Source: Rhizobiaceae bacterium
Lineage (GTDB): Bacteria; Pseudomonadota; Alphaproteobacteria; Rhizobiales; Rhizobiaceae
Direction: 5' to 3'
DNA: 64,000 bases
NCBI GenBank assembly: GCA_014238155.1
Contig: JABABQ010000028.1
Coordinates: 52,503-116,502 of the forward strand
Shown here one piece after another: positions 9,254 to 18,800 of this stretch. Position 1 is the first letter of the stretch, and every line of letters begins with the position of its first letter. The notes under the pieces were generated by a model that ran no database searches, was not told the DNA's origin, and saw only the letters and a program-made list of their open reading frames with translations. The position numbers and the translations under genes were made by a program.

Positions 9254-10276
9254 ATGATTCCGGCACAATTGCTACACCCAACACCAAAAGGTCTTTACTG
9301 TCCGCCCGGAGATTTTTATGTCGACCCTGTCTCCGCCGTAGCGCGGGCATTGATTACACATGGCCACGCCGATCACGCCCGCGCCGGACATGGTGACGTC
9401 TGGGCCACAGCACAAACACTCGACATTATGGCAATACGCTATGGTGAGGATTATTGTCGCCAATCGCATGTTGCTGAATTGCGACAATCTTTTGACTTAA
9501 ATGGCGTAACAGTAAGCTTTTGGCCCGCTGGACATGTTCTCGGGTCAGCACAGATTTTGGTTCGGTTTGAGGATCTGCAAATTCTGGTATCCGGCGATTA
9601 CAAGCGCGGCTTTGATCCAACCTGCGAACCATATGAAAACGTTCCTACCGATCATCCACTGGACGCGTTCATCACCGAGGCGACGTTTGCTCTGCCGGTG
9701 TTTCGACACCCTAATCCGCAAGATGAAATTCAAAAACTTCTCAGATCTGTTGCTCAATTCCCCCAGCGGGCTCACCTGATAGGGGTTTATGCCTTAGGCA
9801 AAGCACAGCGGGTTATCGGATTGCTCCGTCACCAGGGATACAACGAAACCATCTATATTCACGGCGCCCTGAAAAAACTCTGCGACTATTATATTGACCA
9901 GGGAATTGAACTTGGCCAACTGGAATCAGCAACCCTCGATAAAGGTCAAAAAGATAGTTTTGCCGGTAAGATCGTTCTTGGTCCACCATCCGCTTTTGTC
10001 GATAAATGGGGACGGCGGTTCGCTGATCCGATATTCTGTTTTGCGTCTGGTTGGATGCAAATCAGGCAACGCGCCAAACAGCGCGGGGTGGAACTGCCGA
10101 TCATTCTGTCCGATCACTGCGACTGGGATGAATTGATCGATACGATTACTGAGCTGAAACCACGGGAAGTCTGGGTCACCCATGGTCGAGACGATGCCTT
10201 GATCCGATGGTGTGAACTCAATCAAATCAAAGCCCGGCCCCTCAATCTGATTGGGTATGAGGAGGAAAACGAATGA
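9254..10276 (+). CDS. Ligase-associated DNA exonuclease (metallo-beta-lactamase fold)
   Basis: A 340-residue member of the beta-CASP/MBL nuclease group, annotated in bacteria as ligase-associated DNA exonuclease. The metal-binding motif HGHADHAR is near residue 35, with later ligands in AGHVLGSAQI and VSGDYKRG. A C-terminal SDHCDWDELI and VTHGRDDALIRW match the family. It overlaps the next gene, an ATP-dependent DNA ligase, by 4 bp (ATGA), which supports the functional pairing. The role is presumed to be processing of damaged ends before ligation. Confidence 0.88.
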   Translation: MIPAQLLHPTPKGLYCPPGDFYVDPVSAVARALITHGHADHARAGHGDVWATAQTLDIMAIRYGEDYCRQSHVAELRQSFDLNGVTVSFWPAGHVLGSAQILVRFEDLQILVSGDYKRGFDPTCEPYENVPTDHPLDAFITEATFALPVFRHPNPQDEIQKLLRSVAQFPQRAHLIGVYALGKAQRVIGLLRHQGYNETIYIHGALKKLCDYYIDQGIELGQLESATLDKGQKDSFAGKIVLGPPSAFVDKWGRRFADPIFCFASGWMQIRQRAKQRGVELPIILSDHCDWDELIDTITELKPREVWVTHGRDDALIRWCELNQIKARPLNLIGYEEENE

Positions 10277-11925
10277 AAGCGTTTTCCAATCTGCTTGACC
10301 GATTGGTGCTCACTCCTTCCCGCAATAGCAAATTGCAGCTTTTAAGAGACTATTTCGCCGATACACCTGATCCAGACCGGGGTCTGGCCCTCGCAGCACT
10401 GACCGGCAGACTGGATATCAGCGGCATCAAGCCAGCCGTGTTGCACAATTTGATGGCCGAACGTATGGACGACGTGCTGTTCAAGCTCTCATATGATTAT
10501 GTGGGCGACCTCGCCGAAACCATCGCATTGGTCTGGGATAGCCAAATGAGAACCGCAACGGTGACGGCGGCGACCTCACAAAAGCGCCCGACAGTGCGGC
10601 TCGATCACGACAATTTCAACCCCAGACTCTGCGAAGTGATCGATTCACTTCAAATGACGGGCAAAACCAATGCACAGGTAGCGCTGACGACCTGGCTGGA
10701 CCAGCTCAATGCATCTGGGCGCTATGCGCTGTTGAAACTGTTGACGGGAGGGCTGAGGATTGGAGTGTCGGCCCGACTGGCCAAACTGGCGCTCGCTGAT
10801 CTGGGTCAGGTGGATGTCGCCGAGATTGAAGAATTGTGGCACGGTATTGAGCCACCCTTCGTGGACCTGTTTGCATGGCTGGACGGCAAGGGCGCCAAAC
10901 CAGAGCAAATGGCTGATGCCCCGTTTAGGCCGGTTATGTTGGCCAATGCCCTGTCGGAGAAAGACCGGCAGAGACTTGATCCGAAACTCTATGCAGCCGA
11001 GTGGAAGTGGGATGGTATTCGCCTGCAGGCAAGTGTTGAAAACGGAGTGCGGCGCCTCTACTCCCGCACCGGAGATGATGTCGGGCGCGCATTTCCAGAC
11101 TTGCTGGATGCGATGGAGTTTGAAGGCACACTGGATGGTGAGTTATTGGTCGCACGCCAAACTAAAGACGGCACTGTGGCTGTTGCCGGTTTTGGAGATC
11201 TTCAACGACGACTGAACCGCAAAACGGTGTCAAAGGCCTTATTAGCAAGTCATCCGGTCATTCTGCGCGTTTACGACATTCTCAGGTCTGGCGGCGAGGA
11301 ACTGCGACACCTGAATTTCATCCAGCGTCGCCAAAAGCTTGAAAGTTTTATTTCGCGCCTGGAACAACCAAGATTCGACTTGTCTCCACTGGTTGAATTC
11401 CAGACCTGGAATGATCTTGCTGACAGGCGCGAAAACCCACCAAATCCAGCAATTGAAGGCATAATGGTAAAGCTTTGGGACTCGCCTTACCAGCCAGGGC
11501 GCCCCAGGGGGCCCTGGTTCAAATGGAAACGCGACCCGATGCTGATCGACGCCGTATTGCTGTATGCGCAACGCGGCCACGGCAAACGCTCAAGCTATTA
11601 TTCAGACTACACATTTGGAGTGTGGACGGCGGAAGGCACGCTGGTCCCCGTGGGCAAGGCATATTTTGGATTCACCGATGACGAATTGAAGGAAATCGAC
11701 AAATTTGTCCGTGCCAACACGATTGATCGTTTCGGGCCGGTACGCTCGGTGACGGCCCGACCCGATTTTGGTTTGGTGTTGGAGGTGGCTTTTGAAGGAT
11801 TGAACCGGTCAAACAGACATAAATCCGGCATCGCCATGCGATTTCCTCGCATTTCACGCTTACGATGGGACAAACCACCCTCACAAGCCGATACGCTGAG
11901 GTCACTGGAAGCGCTGATTTCTTAA
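10273..11925 (+). CDS. ATP-dependent DNA ligase (cisplatin damage response type)
   Basis: A 550-residue ATP-dependent DNA ligase additional to the NAD-dependent LigA expected elsewhere. The adenylation motif EWKWDGIR places the nucleophilic Lys at about residue 245. Motif III-like LDGELLV follows, then a C-terminal OB-fold (motifs FKWKRDP and KYGF/YFGFTDDEL). An N-terminal domain of about 200 residues precedes catalysis. It matches the bacterial ligase family that is usually co-encoded with an MBL exonuclease, a DEXH helicase and a phosphoesterase; only the exonuclease is here, and galE follows. Confidence 0.9.
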   Translation: MKAFSNLLDRLVLTPSRNSKLQLLRDYFADTPDPDRGLALAALTGRLDISGIKPAVLHNLMAERMDDVLFKLSYDYVGDLAETIALVWDSQMRTATVTAATSQKRPTVRLDHDNFNPRLCEVIDSLQMTGKTNAQVALTTWLDQLNASGRYALLKLLTGGLRIGVSARLAKLALADLGQVDVAEIEELWHGIEPPFVDLFAWLDGKGAKPEQMADAPFRPVMLANALSEKDRQRLDPKLYAAEWKWDGIRLQASVENGVRRLYSRTGDDVGRAFPDLLDAMEFEGTLDGELLVARQTKDGTVAVAGFGDLQRRLNRKTVSKALLASHPVILRVYDILRSGGEELRHLNFIQRRQKLESFISRLEQPRFDLSPLVEFQTWNDLADRRENPPNPAIEGIMVKLWDSPYQPGRPRGPWFKWKRDPMLIDAVLLYAQRGHGKRSSYYSDYTFGVWTAEGTLVPVGKAYFGFTDDELKEIDKFVRANTIDRFGPVRSVTARPDFGLVLEVAFEGLNRSNRHKSGIAMRFPRISRLRWDKPPSQADTLRSLEALIS

Positions 11926-11988
11926 CCTAATCGTATTGGATTCCGATCACAATGATCTGGCTAAATTGGCCTTTGGACGGGTATCAAA

Positions 11989-13044
11989 ATGAGCGTTCTT
12001 ATTACCGGTGGTGCCGGTTATATAGGATCCCACACCGCATGGGAGTTTGTCGAACAGGACGAGCAGGTTGTCATCATCGACAATCTGGTGACCGGCTTTG
12101 ACTGGGCGATGCCGTCAAATGCAACATTTGTGCTTGGTAATATTGGTGATCGCGCCCTGGTAGAGCACACGCTTCGACAATACGACATTGACACTATCGT
12201 TCATTTTGCCGGGTCTGTTGTGGTCCCGGAATCCATCGAAAAACCACTGAAATATTATGACAATAACACCGGTTGCACTCGCCATCTGCTGGAAAGCGCC
12301 GTGCGATGTGGCATCGATCAATTTATATTCTCATCGACCGCCGCCGTTTATCGCGCCCCTCAGACTTTGGAACCAGTCGATGAAAAAGCGCCATTGGAGC
12401 CTGCTTCTCCCTATGGAATGTCAAAACTGATGAGTGAAATGATGATTCGTGACGTCTGTGCCGCCCACGGTATGCGCCATGTCATTCTGCGTTATTTTAA
12501 CGTTGCCGGTGCTGACCCCCAAGGCCGAACGGGATTATCGACCCGCGGCGCGACTCATGTGATGAAACTTGCCTGCGAAGCGGCCGTTGGCAAACGCGAG
12601 TATTTTGAGGTCTACGGAACCGATTACGATACACCAGACGGGAGTGCTATTCGGGACTTTATCCATGTAACTGATCTTGCGACAGCCCATTATGATGCTT
12701 TGAATTTCCTGCGGGCCGGAGGAAGCAAATTTACTGGCAATGTGGGCTACGGAAAAGGTCACTCTGTGTTCGACGTTATCAGCGCGGTAAAACAGGTTTC
12801 CGGTTGTGATTTTGAAGTCCGCCTGCAGCCTCGTCGTACCGGCGACATTGCGGCGATTGTGGCCGACCCGTCACACATGCAGCACCGGTTAAGATGGGCC
12901 CCGATCCATACCGAACTGGAGCAAATCGTCGAACATGCATTGGCCTGGGAGAGGAAAACTCTGGCGATGAGTGATCATCACAATGAACAGGCATCCCTGG
13001 CACCAGAATTCGATAGTTTGATGGATAAGATTACGCTCATCTGA
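11989..13044 (+). CDS. galE: UDP-glucose 4-epimerase
   Basis: Interconverts UDP-glucose and UDP-galactose for surface polysaccharide synthesis. The 351-residue extended short-chain dehydrogenase has the NAD-binding TGGAGYIG at residues 6-13, the catalytic Ser in SSTAAVY, and the catalytic pair in YGMSK. SLC-type C-terminal sugar-binding elements such as YGTDYDTPDGSAIRDFIHV match GalE rather than other epimerases. The gene stands alone, with 63 bp before and 100 bp after it. The C-terminal 25 residues after the core domain are not recognisable. Confidence 0.92.
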   Translation: MSVLITGGAGYIGSHTAWEFVEQDEQVVIIDNLVTGFDWAMPSNATFVLGNIGDRALVEHTLRQYDIDTIVHFAGSVVVPESIEKPLKYYDNNTGCTRHLLESAVRCGIDQFIFSSTAAVYRAPQTLEPVDEKAPLEPASPYGMSKLMSEMMIRDVCAAHGMRHVILRYFNVAGADPQGRTGLSTRGATHVMKLACEAAVGKREYFEVYGTDYDTPDGSAIRDFIHVTDLATAHYDALNFLRAGGSKFTGNVGYGKGHSVFDVISAVKQVSGCDFEVRLQPRRTGDIAAIVADPSHMQHRLRWAPIHTELEQIVEHALAWERKTLAMSDHHNEQASLAPEFDSLMDKITLI

Positions 13045-13145
13045 GACCTGGTACAAAATGACGGTCACCCGGAATCATTTTTGACTTGGAGATTGCACTC
13101 AAACACGGCAAATAGGCAGTTGATCTGTTATAAACCGGTGCTCAC

Positions 13146-15170
13146 ATGGCGCTTTTACTAGGCATCGATACCGGCGGCACATTTACCGATGCTGCAATTC
13201 TCGACATCCCAGAAAACGGTTCGCATGGCATTGTTGTCGCCAAAGCGAAGTCATTGACCACCCGTCAGGACTTTGCGCAGGGCATTGCCGATGCAGCGCA
13301 ACAAACAATCGCCAAGGCCGGATGCGACCCCTCACAAATTGGCATGGTCTCCCTGTCAACCACATTGGCGACCAACGCACTGGTAGAGGGTCAGGGAGGG
13401 CGTGTAGCTTTGATTGCGATTGGCTTTGCCAACCGCGATCTCTCCAATGCCGGTCTCAAGGAGGCACTTGGCAATGACCCGGTCGTGCTAATTCCTGGCG
13501 GCCACACTACCCATGGCAGTGAAGCCCAACCCCTCGACACCGGGCCGCTGGAAGATCAGTTGGATCGCCTCGCCGCATCGGTGACCGGCTTTGCTGTCGC
13601 CGGCTATTTTGCGGTTCGCAATCCGGCCCATGAGCTGGCGGTGCGTGACTTGATTCTTGCCCGTACCGGCAAAGCCGTCACCTGCAGCCACGAACTGTCG
13701 GCCCAACTCAATGGGCCCAAGCGCGCCCTGACAACGGTGCTCAACTCGCGACTCGTTCCTACAATCACACGTCTGATCGAAGCTACTATCCGGTCGCTCA
13801 GACATCACAAAATAGATGCGCCTTTGATGATCGTTCGCGGCGATGGTGCACTTGTCGGATCGGACTTCGCCATTCGCCGGCCTATCGAAACCATCCTGTC
13901 GGGACCTGCAGCCAGCCTTGTCGGCGCTCATTACCTGACCAATGCACAACAAGCCTTTGTAAATGACATTGGCGGCACCACTTCCGATGTCGCCATTCTT
14001 GAAGATGGTCGCCCAAAACTTGACCCGCAGGGCGCACGTGTCGGCGGTTTCCGCACCATGGTTGAAGCAGTGGCGATGAACACATTTGGTCTGGGTGGAG
14101 ATTCGGAAATTTCGCTCGGTGGTACAGCTCTCAACCCCCAACTGGTTCTCGGACCGCGCCGCCTGATTCCAGTCAGCCTCATTGCCCACGAACATTCGGA
14201 AGTCGTCCATCAAGCACTGGACCGGCAAATCAAAAGCAGTTTGAACAACCGACATGATGGCTGCTTTGTGATAAAATCCGGCATCGGGCTTGAATCCGAT
14301 ATGTCCTCTGCAGAAACCGAACTCTATAGAAAGATCGACGGGCAGCCAAAAGCACTGGACAGGGTTCTGGAAGGAACCCGGCAGTTTGCGGCACTAAACA
14401 GGCTTGTCGCCCGTGGCCTGGTGCAAATTGCCGGCCTTACTCCCAGCGACGCCATGCATGGTCTTGGCCAACACGCGATCTGGGATCGCAGTGCGGCTAC
14501 CAAATGTCTGTCATTGTTTGGCCGCCAACGCGACGGATCCGGACAGGCATATTGCGCTGACCCATTGATCCTCGCTAAACGCATTGTTGCGCGTGTCGAG
14601 AGGCGTTCTGCTGAAGTGGTGCTGGAAACGGCATTCCAGAATGACGGTAAAGATGGCCCAGCCCTGCTGCAACACCCGTTGATCAGCGAGGTTCTCGACC
14701 GGCGTCAGGAAGGCCAACAATCCTCCGGGCAACGCACCGCTGAGTTTTCGTTCCGATTGGATCGCAAGATGATTGGCCTGGGGGCCTCTGCTCACGTTTA
14801 TCACCCCGCCATTGCCGATCTGTTGGATATCAAAGTTGAGGTGCCGGAACATGCCGATGTAGCCAACGCAATTGGTGCGGTGGTCGGCCAGATATCGATG
14901 AAAGCAGAATTGACAATCACCCAGCCTTCCGAGGGTCGATTTCAAGTAACGGGACTGGACGACCCTTTTGTTGACGAGCAGGCGGCCAGGCAGGAAGCCG
15001 AATCGATGGCACTTGCACGGGCGCGGTACCTTGCTCTGGAAGCTGGAGCACAGGAGGTAGAAGTTAGCATGTCGTGGGATGCAAAAAGGGCGAAGGTGGA
15101 ATCCCGCGATTTGCTGGTTGAAGCACGGGTCATCGCAACAGCAACCGGGAGACCGCCAATTGCCGGTTGA
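13146..15170 (+). CDS. Hydantoinase/oxoprolinase family protein (HyuA type)
   Basis: A 674-residue protein of the HyuA family, the ATP-dependent subunit of N-methylhydantoinase and 5-oxoprolinase type enzymes. The actin-like ATPase signature GIDTGGTFTD is at residues 6-15, with the matching TTLATNAL and FVNDIGGTTSDVAIL motifs further on. It lacks the HyuB subunit: neither neighbour encodes it, and the next gene is convergent uppP. It may pair with a distant HyuB or use another substrate. The family is firm; the reaction is unknown. Confidence 0.85.
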   Translation: MALLLGIDTGGTFTDAAILDIPENGSHGIVVAKAKSLTTRQDFAQGIADAAQQTIAKAGCDPSQIGMVSLSTTLATNALVEGQGGRVALIAIGFANRDLSNAGLKEALGNDPVVLIPGGHTTHGSEAQPLDTGPLEDQLDRLAASVTGFAVAGYFAVRNPAHELAVRDLILARTGKAVTCSHELSAQLNGPKRALTTVLNSRLVPTITRLIEATIRSLRHHKIDAPLMIVRGDGALVGSDFAIRRPIETILSGPAASLVGAHYLTNAQQAFVNDIGGTTSDVAILEDGRPKLDPQGARVGGFRTMVEAVAMNTFGLGGDSEISLGGTALNPQLVLGPRRLIPVSLIAHEHSEVVHQALDRQIKSSLNNRHDGCFVIKSGIGLESDMSSAETELYRKIDGQPKALDRVLEGTRQFAALNRLVARGLVQIAGLTPSDAMHGLGQHAIWDRSAATKCLSLFGRQRDGSGQAYCADPLILAKRIVARVERRSAEVVLETAFQNDGKDGPALLQHPLISEVLDRRQEGQQSSGQRTAEFSFRLDRKMIGLGASAHVYHPAIADLLDIKVEVPEHADVANAIGAVVGQISMKAELTITQPSEGRFQVTGLDDPFVDEQAARQEAESMALARARYLALEAGAQEVEVSMSWDAKRAKVESRDLLVEARVIATATGRPPIAG

Positions 15171-15180
15171 ACATTGAATC

Positions 15181-15198
15181 GCCTAAATAGAATTAGGC
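15181..15198. terminator. Weak hairpin between hyuA-like gene and uppP
   Basis: A 6-bp perfect stem (GCCTAA / TTAGGC) with a 6-nt loop lies between two convergent genes and overlaps the uppP stop. There is no T tract, so a terminator role is only suggested by position. Confidence 0.25.
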
Positions 15199-16023
15199 CG
15201 CCAATGACGGCAGTATTTGCGGGAACCAGTCGTATAGCATTGCCAGCAGCAACAGGCCCAACGCGCACCGATAGATCACGAATACCAGAAATGTTGTGCG
15301 CCGAACCAAAGCCATCAGCAGAGCGATCGCCGCAAGAGCCGCAAAGAATGTGATGAAAGCCGCCCAATAAGCGTCTGCGGAGATACCGTGGCCTTGCTGG
15401 GCAGTTTCCAGAGCAGTAAAAATACCGGCCGCCGCAATTGCCGGAATTCCCAATAGAAACGAAAATCGCGCTGCCTCTCCACGCTCAAACCCCATAAATC
15501 GTGCCGCCGTCATGGTTATGCCGGATCTGCTGGTTCCCGGAATTAAAGCAATGGCTTGAGATATTCCGATTATGATTGCCGGTGCGAGCGTCATATTTTC
15601 CATCTTTTTGGTCGTGCGCCCTACTTTGTCGGCAATATACATGAGAATACCGAAAAATATCGCACCCCAGGCAACCAGCTCAACGCTGCGGACCACATCA
15701 GACAGGCCTGAGAATTTCAAAACGGCTCCGAAAACAAGAGCAGGAATTGTGGCGAGTCCGATCAGCGTGACCATGCGCGAATGGGCGGTAATCCGCCCTC
15801 TCAGCAAATCACCGATGCCACCTGCCAGATCCAGCACGTCCCTCCAGAAATAAACCAAGACCGCAAACAGCGACCCAACATGCACCATAATATCGGTTGC
15901 GCTGCCTTGGTCCTTCCAGCCGGTGAAGGCGGGAATCAAAATGAGGTGGCCGGACGAAGAAACCGGCAAAAATTCGGTTAATCCCTGAACGATAGCAAGA
16001 ACCAGGATTTGTTCGATGCTCAT
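15193..16023 (-). CDS. uppP: Undecaprenyl-diphosphatase
   Basis: Inner-membrane phosphatase that recycles undecaprenyl diphosphate to the monophosphate carrier used in peptidoglycan and O-antigen synthesis. The 276-residue protein has about eight transmembrane helices. The catalytic motifs are visible: GLTEFLPVSSSGHLIL at residues 14-29 and PGTSRSGITM in the middle. Length and layout match BacA/UppP. Convergent with the HyuA-like gene. The start ATG at 16023 fits the family N-terminus. Confidence 0.96.
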   Translation of the reverse strand: MSIEQILVLAIVQGLTEFLPVSSSGHLILIPAFTGWKDQGSATDIMVHVGSLFAVLVYFWRDVLDLAGGIGDLLRGRITAHSRMVTLIGLATIPALVFGAVLKFSGLSDVVRSVELVAWGAIFFGILMYIADKVGRTTKKMENMTLAPAIIIGISQAIALIPGTSRSGITMTAARFMGFERGEAARFSFLLGIPAIAAAGIFTALETAQQGHGISADAYWAAFITFFAALAAIALLMALVRRTTFLVFVIYRCALGLLLLAMLYDWFPQILPSLAA

Positions 16024-16144
16024 ATACTGGCTCCAGGTGTAGTGATTCGCATGACTTGCCGCATAATTCTTCGCCTCCTATAGAGAGGTTCACAATTCAG
16101 TTCCACAGTGACGTGACAAGTCGAACAAAACATCGGGATTTGCA

Positions 16145-16834
16145 ATGCTGACACTTTTCCACAATCCCATGTCTGCGGGGTCCCGCGCGGTACGCCTGAT
16201 GCTCAGTGAACTCAGCATCGATGTTACACTCGTCACCGAACACGTATGGGAAAGACGTGAAGATTTTCTCACACTCAACCCGGCCGGCACGGTACCTGTG
16301 CTGCAAGTCGATAATATCGCCATCACAGGTGCGTGGGTGATTTGTGAATATCTTGATGAAACCCATGGCGCGCTGCAACGCCAACAGCGGCTTTTTCCAG
16401 AAGACCCAATCAAGCGCGCCGAGATGCGCCGAATTATGGATTGGTGTCTGACCAAATTTGAATCCGAAGTAACGCGCTATGCCGTGCACGAACGTGTCAC
16501 AAAACGGATCATGCCAGCCAGTGTGGGTGGCGGAGCACCTGACAGTCAGGCGCTTCGCGCAGTTCGCGCAAATATTGGTTATCATTTGAAATATCTTGGT
16601 TGGCTGGCCGCAACACGCAATTGGCTGGCTGGAGATGCCATCACCCAGGCCGACATGACGGCGGCGGCGACACTGTCGGTTCTTGATTATCTGGGAGAAG
16701 TTGACTGGTCGAGTGATGAACATCTCAAGGACTGGTATGTGCGGATCAAATCACGCCCCTCCTTCCGCCCTCTTCTGGCGGACCGTATTCGTGGCATGCC
16801 ACCAGTCTCTCACTATGTTGATCTGGACTTTTGA
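16145..16834 (+). CDS. Glutathione S-transferase family protein
   Basis: A 229-residue protein with an N-terminal thioredoxin-fold GST domain (residues 1-78; PVLQVDN and the ITGAWVICEYLDE glutathione-binding segment) and a helical C-terminal domain (about 90-210; WLAGDAITQADMTAAA). Hyphomicrobiales orthologues occur directly upstream of queG, as here: the next gene begins with a TTG inside this stop codon. Substrate and reaction are unknown. Confidence 0.88.
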   Translation: MLTLFHNPMSAGSRAVRLMLSELSIDVTLVTEHVWERREDFLTLNPAGTVPVLQVDNIAITGAWVICEYLDETHGALQRQQRLFPEDPIKRAEMRRIMDWCLTKFESEVTRYAVHERVTKRIMPASVGGGAPDSQALRAVRANIGYHLKYLGWLAATRNWLAGDAITQADMTAAATLSVLDYLGEVDWSSDEHLKDWYVRIKSRPSFRPLLADRIRGMPPVSHYVDLDF

Positions 16835-17895
16835 GTAAGCCCGCCAAAATTGTACAGGAATTGCGAAAGCAGGCTCAATTGCTGGGCTTCGATTCGCTGG
16901 GTATTGCCGAACCAACCCACCAAAAACGAACCAGTGAGGCATTGAAGTCATTTGTAGAGGCCAAACATCACGCAACGATGAGTTGGATGAACGACACGAT
17001 TGGTCGACGGTCTGATCCCAAGACGCTTTGGCCAGAGGTCAGATCAATCCTGGTGCTCACCATGAATTATGGCCCCGAAACCGACCCGCTTTTGCAACTT
17101 CAAAAGTCCACTGAAGGAACAGTATCTGTCTATGCCCGACATCGCGACTATCACGATGTGATCAAGGGACGATTGAAAACCTTGGCCAGTAAACTCTCGG
17201 CGCTGGCTTCCAAAAACGACATTGATTGCCAGATCAAAGTGTTTGTTGATACCGCCCCGGTGATGGAAAAACCACTGGCAGAGCGTGCTGGTCTGGGGTG
17301 GCAGGGCAAACACACAAACCTGGTATCGCGCAAGAGCGGATCATGGTTGTTCATCGGGTCCATCTTCACAACTCTCGACCTGCCGCGCGATGAAGCGGAA
17401 GTCGATCATTGCGGCTCGTGTTCGGATTGTATTGATATCTGTCCCACTGACGCCTTTCCAGCTCCCTACAAACTGGATGCCCGGCGCTGCATTTCCTATC
17501 TGACAATCGAACACAAAGGGATGATTCCAGAGGAATTCAGAAAAGCCATGGGCAACCGCATCTTTGGTTGTGACGATTGCCTGGCGGTGTGTCCGTGGAA
17601 CAAATTCGCCCGAGCAGCCGAAGAAATGAAATTGTCGGCGCCGCCCACTGAACGCCCCCACGATCTTCAAACCCTGCTATCGTTCAGTGATGCAAAATTT
17701 CGACAAGTGTATGCCGGTTCTCCAGTTAAACGCATCGGCCGGGATCGGTTTATTCGCAACTGCCTGATCGCTGCCGGGAATTCACATTCGCCCGGCCTGA
17801 TTGCCGCAGTTCAACCCCATTGTGCAGATTCATCAGATATCGTGCGCAACGCCGCCGATTGGGCGATGCTGCAGCTAGGCGAGTTAAAAAAATGA
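16831..17895 (+). CDS. queG: Epoxyqueuosine reductase
   Basis: Catalyses the last step of queuosine tRNA modification, reduction of epoxyqueuosine to queuosine, using cobalamin and two 4Fe-4S clusters. The 354-residue protein has the DUF1730 domain first, then the cluster motifs CGSCSDCIDICPTDAF (about residues 195-210) and CDDCLAVCP (about 249-257), and a HEAT-like C-terminus. The start is a TTG overlapping the preceding stop by 4 bp; its stop overlaps the next ATG by 4 bp, so three genes are coupled. Confidence 0.94.
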   Translation: MSKPAKIVQELRKQAQLLGFDSLGIAEPTHQKRTSEALKSFVEAKHHATMSWMNDTIGRRSDPKTLWPEVRSILVLTMNYGPETDPLLQLQKSTEGTVSVYARHRDYHDVIKGRLKTLASKLSALASKNDIDCQIKVFVDTAPVMEKPLAERAGLGWQGKHTNLVSRKSGSWLFIGSIFTTLDLPRDEAEVDHCGSCSDCIDICPTDAFPAPYKLDARRCISYLTIEHKGMIPEEFRKAMGNRIFGCDDCLAVCPWNKFARAAEEMKLSAPPTERPHDLQTLLSFSDAKFRQVYAGSPVKRIGRDRFIRNCLIAAGNSHSPGLIAAVQPHCADSSDIVRNAADWAMLQLGELKK

Positions 17896-18791
17896 AAGTA
17901 CTGATATTCGGTTGCGGGTTTTCGGGCGTTGAGATTGGTCGACGGCTGGTCAGCCGGGGCATTGATGTGGTTGGTACGACGCGTTCACTGGATAAATTCT
18001 CTATGCTTAGTCAGGCCGGTATAGAGCCTCTGTTATTCGACGGTAGCACTTGCGATCAGGCATTGGTTGCGGCACTTGCTGAGATCAACCACCTGATTAT
18101 ATCCATTGCCCCACCGCGGCAGGAGAATACCGAAAAGTCAGAAGCAATAGTTGACCCGGTTCTCGCTGCACTGAGTGGTCATATCGCGCCTGATCTGCTG
18201 CCCAAATTGGTATGGATCGGCTATCTGTCAACGGTTGGGGTCTACGGAAATAATGATGGTGCGTGGATGGATGAAACCGCAGATTTGTTGCCCTCTTCAA
18301 GTCGGTCGCGGCAACGGGTTCGCGCTGAACAGGAATGGACTGACGCCGCTGGCTTGGGCAATTTGCCACTCAGCATTATGCGGCTTTCGGGAATCTATGG
18401 CCCTGGTCGCAATGCATTGCGTAATGCCAAACAAGGCCGGTCGCGCCGACTTGTAAAACCCGGCCAGGTGTTCAATCGCATTCACGTAGGAGATATTGCC
18501 CAGGCCGTTGACCTGGCAGTTTCAACAAATGCTGCTGGCATTTTCAATATTACAGATGATCTACCCGCCCCACCGCAGGACGTGGTAACATTTGCCCATC
18601 AACTGCTCGACACACCACCGCCACCGGAAACAGATTTTGAATCCGCCGACTTGAGTCCCATGGCCCGAAGTTTCTATGGCGATAACAAGAAAGTCAGCAA
18701 TTTGCGTTCCAAGAATTTGTTGGGCATGCAATATAATTGGCCCGACTATCGTGTTTCGCTGCAACGCATGTTTGATGAAGATGACTGGTGA
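17892..18791 (+). CDS. NAD-dependent epimerase/dehydratase family protein
   Basis: An extended SDR protein of about 299 residues, close to the YeeZ-type group. The Rossmann motif is FGCGFSGVEIG at residues 6-16, with the active-site region YLSTVGVYG and IMRLSGIYGPGRN later. The catalytic YxxxK pair of classical SDRs is not evident, as in other YeeZ-like proteins. The ATG at 17892 overlaps the queG stop; the open frame back to 17820 is inside queG. Substrate unknown. Confidence 0.85.
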   Translation: MKVLIFGCGFSGVEIGRRLVSRGIDVVGTTRSLDKFSMLSQAGIEPLLFDGSTCDQALVAALAEINHLIISIAPPRQENTEKSEAIVDPVLAALSGHIAPDLLPKLVWIGYLSTVGVYGNNDGAWMDETADLLPSSSRSRQRVRAEQEWTDAAGLGNLPLSIMRLSGIYGPGRNALRNAKQGRSRRLVKPGQVFNRIHVGDIAQAVDLAVSTNAAGIFNITDDLPAPPQDVVTFAHQLLDTPPPPETDFESADLSPMARSFYGDNKKVSNLRSKNLLGMQYNWPDYRVSLQRMFDEDDW

Positions 18792-18800
18792 GGACAATTT

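Noticed and set aside
13488..14255. 255-codon minus-strand frame inside the HyuA-like gene
   Set aside because: Cys/Arg-rich composition typical of a shadow frame; the plus-strand gene is convincing.
16097..16723. 208-codon minus-strand frame opposite the GST gene
   Set aside because: Antisense to a recognised GST with good coupling to queG.
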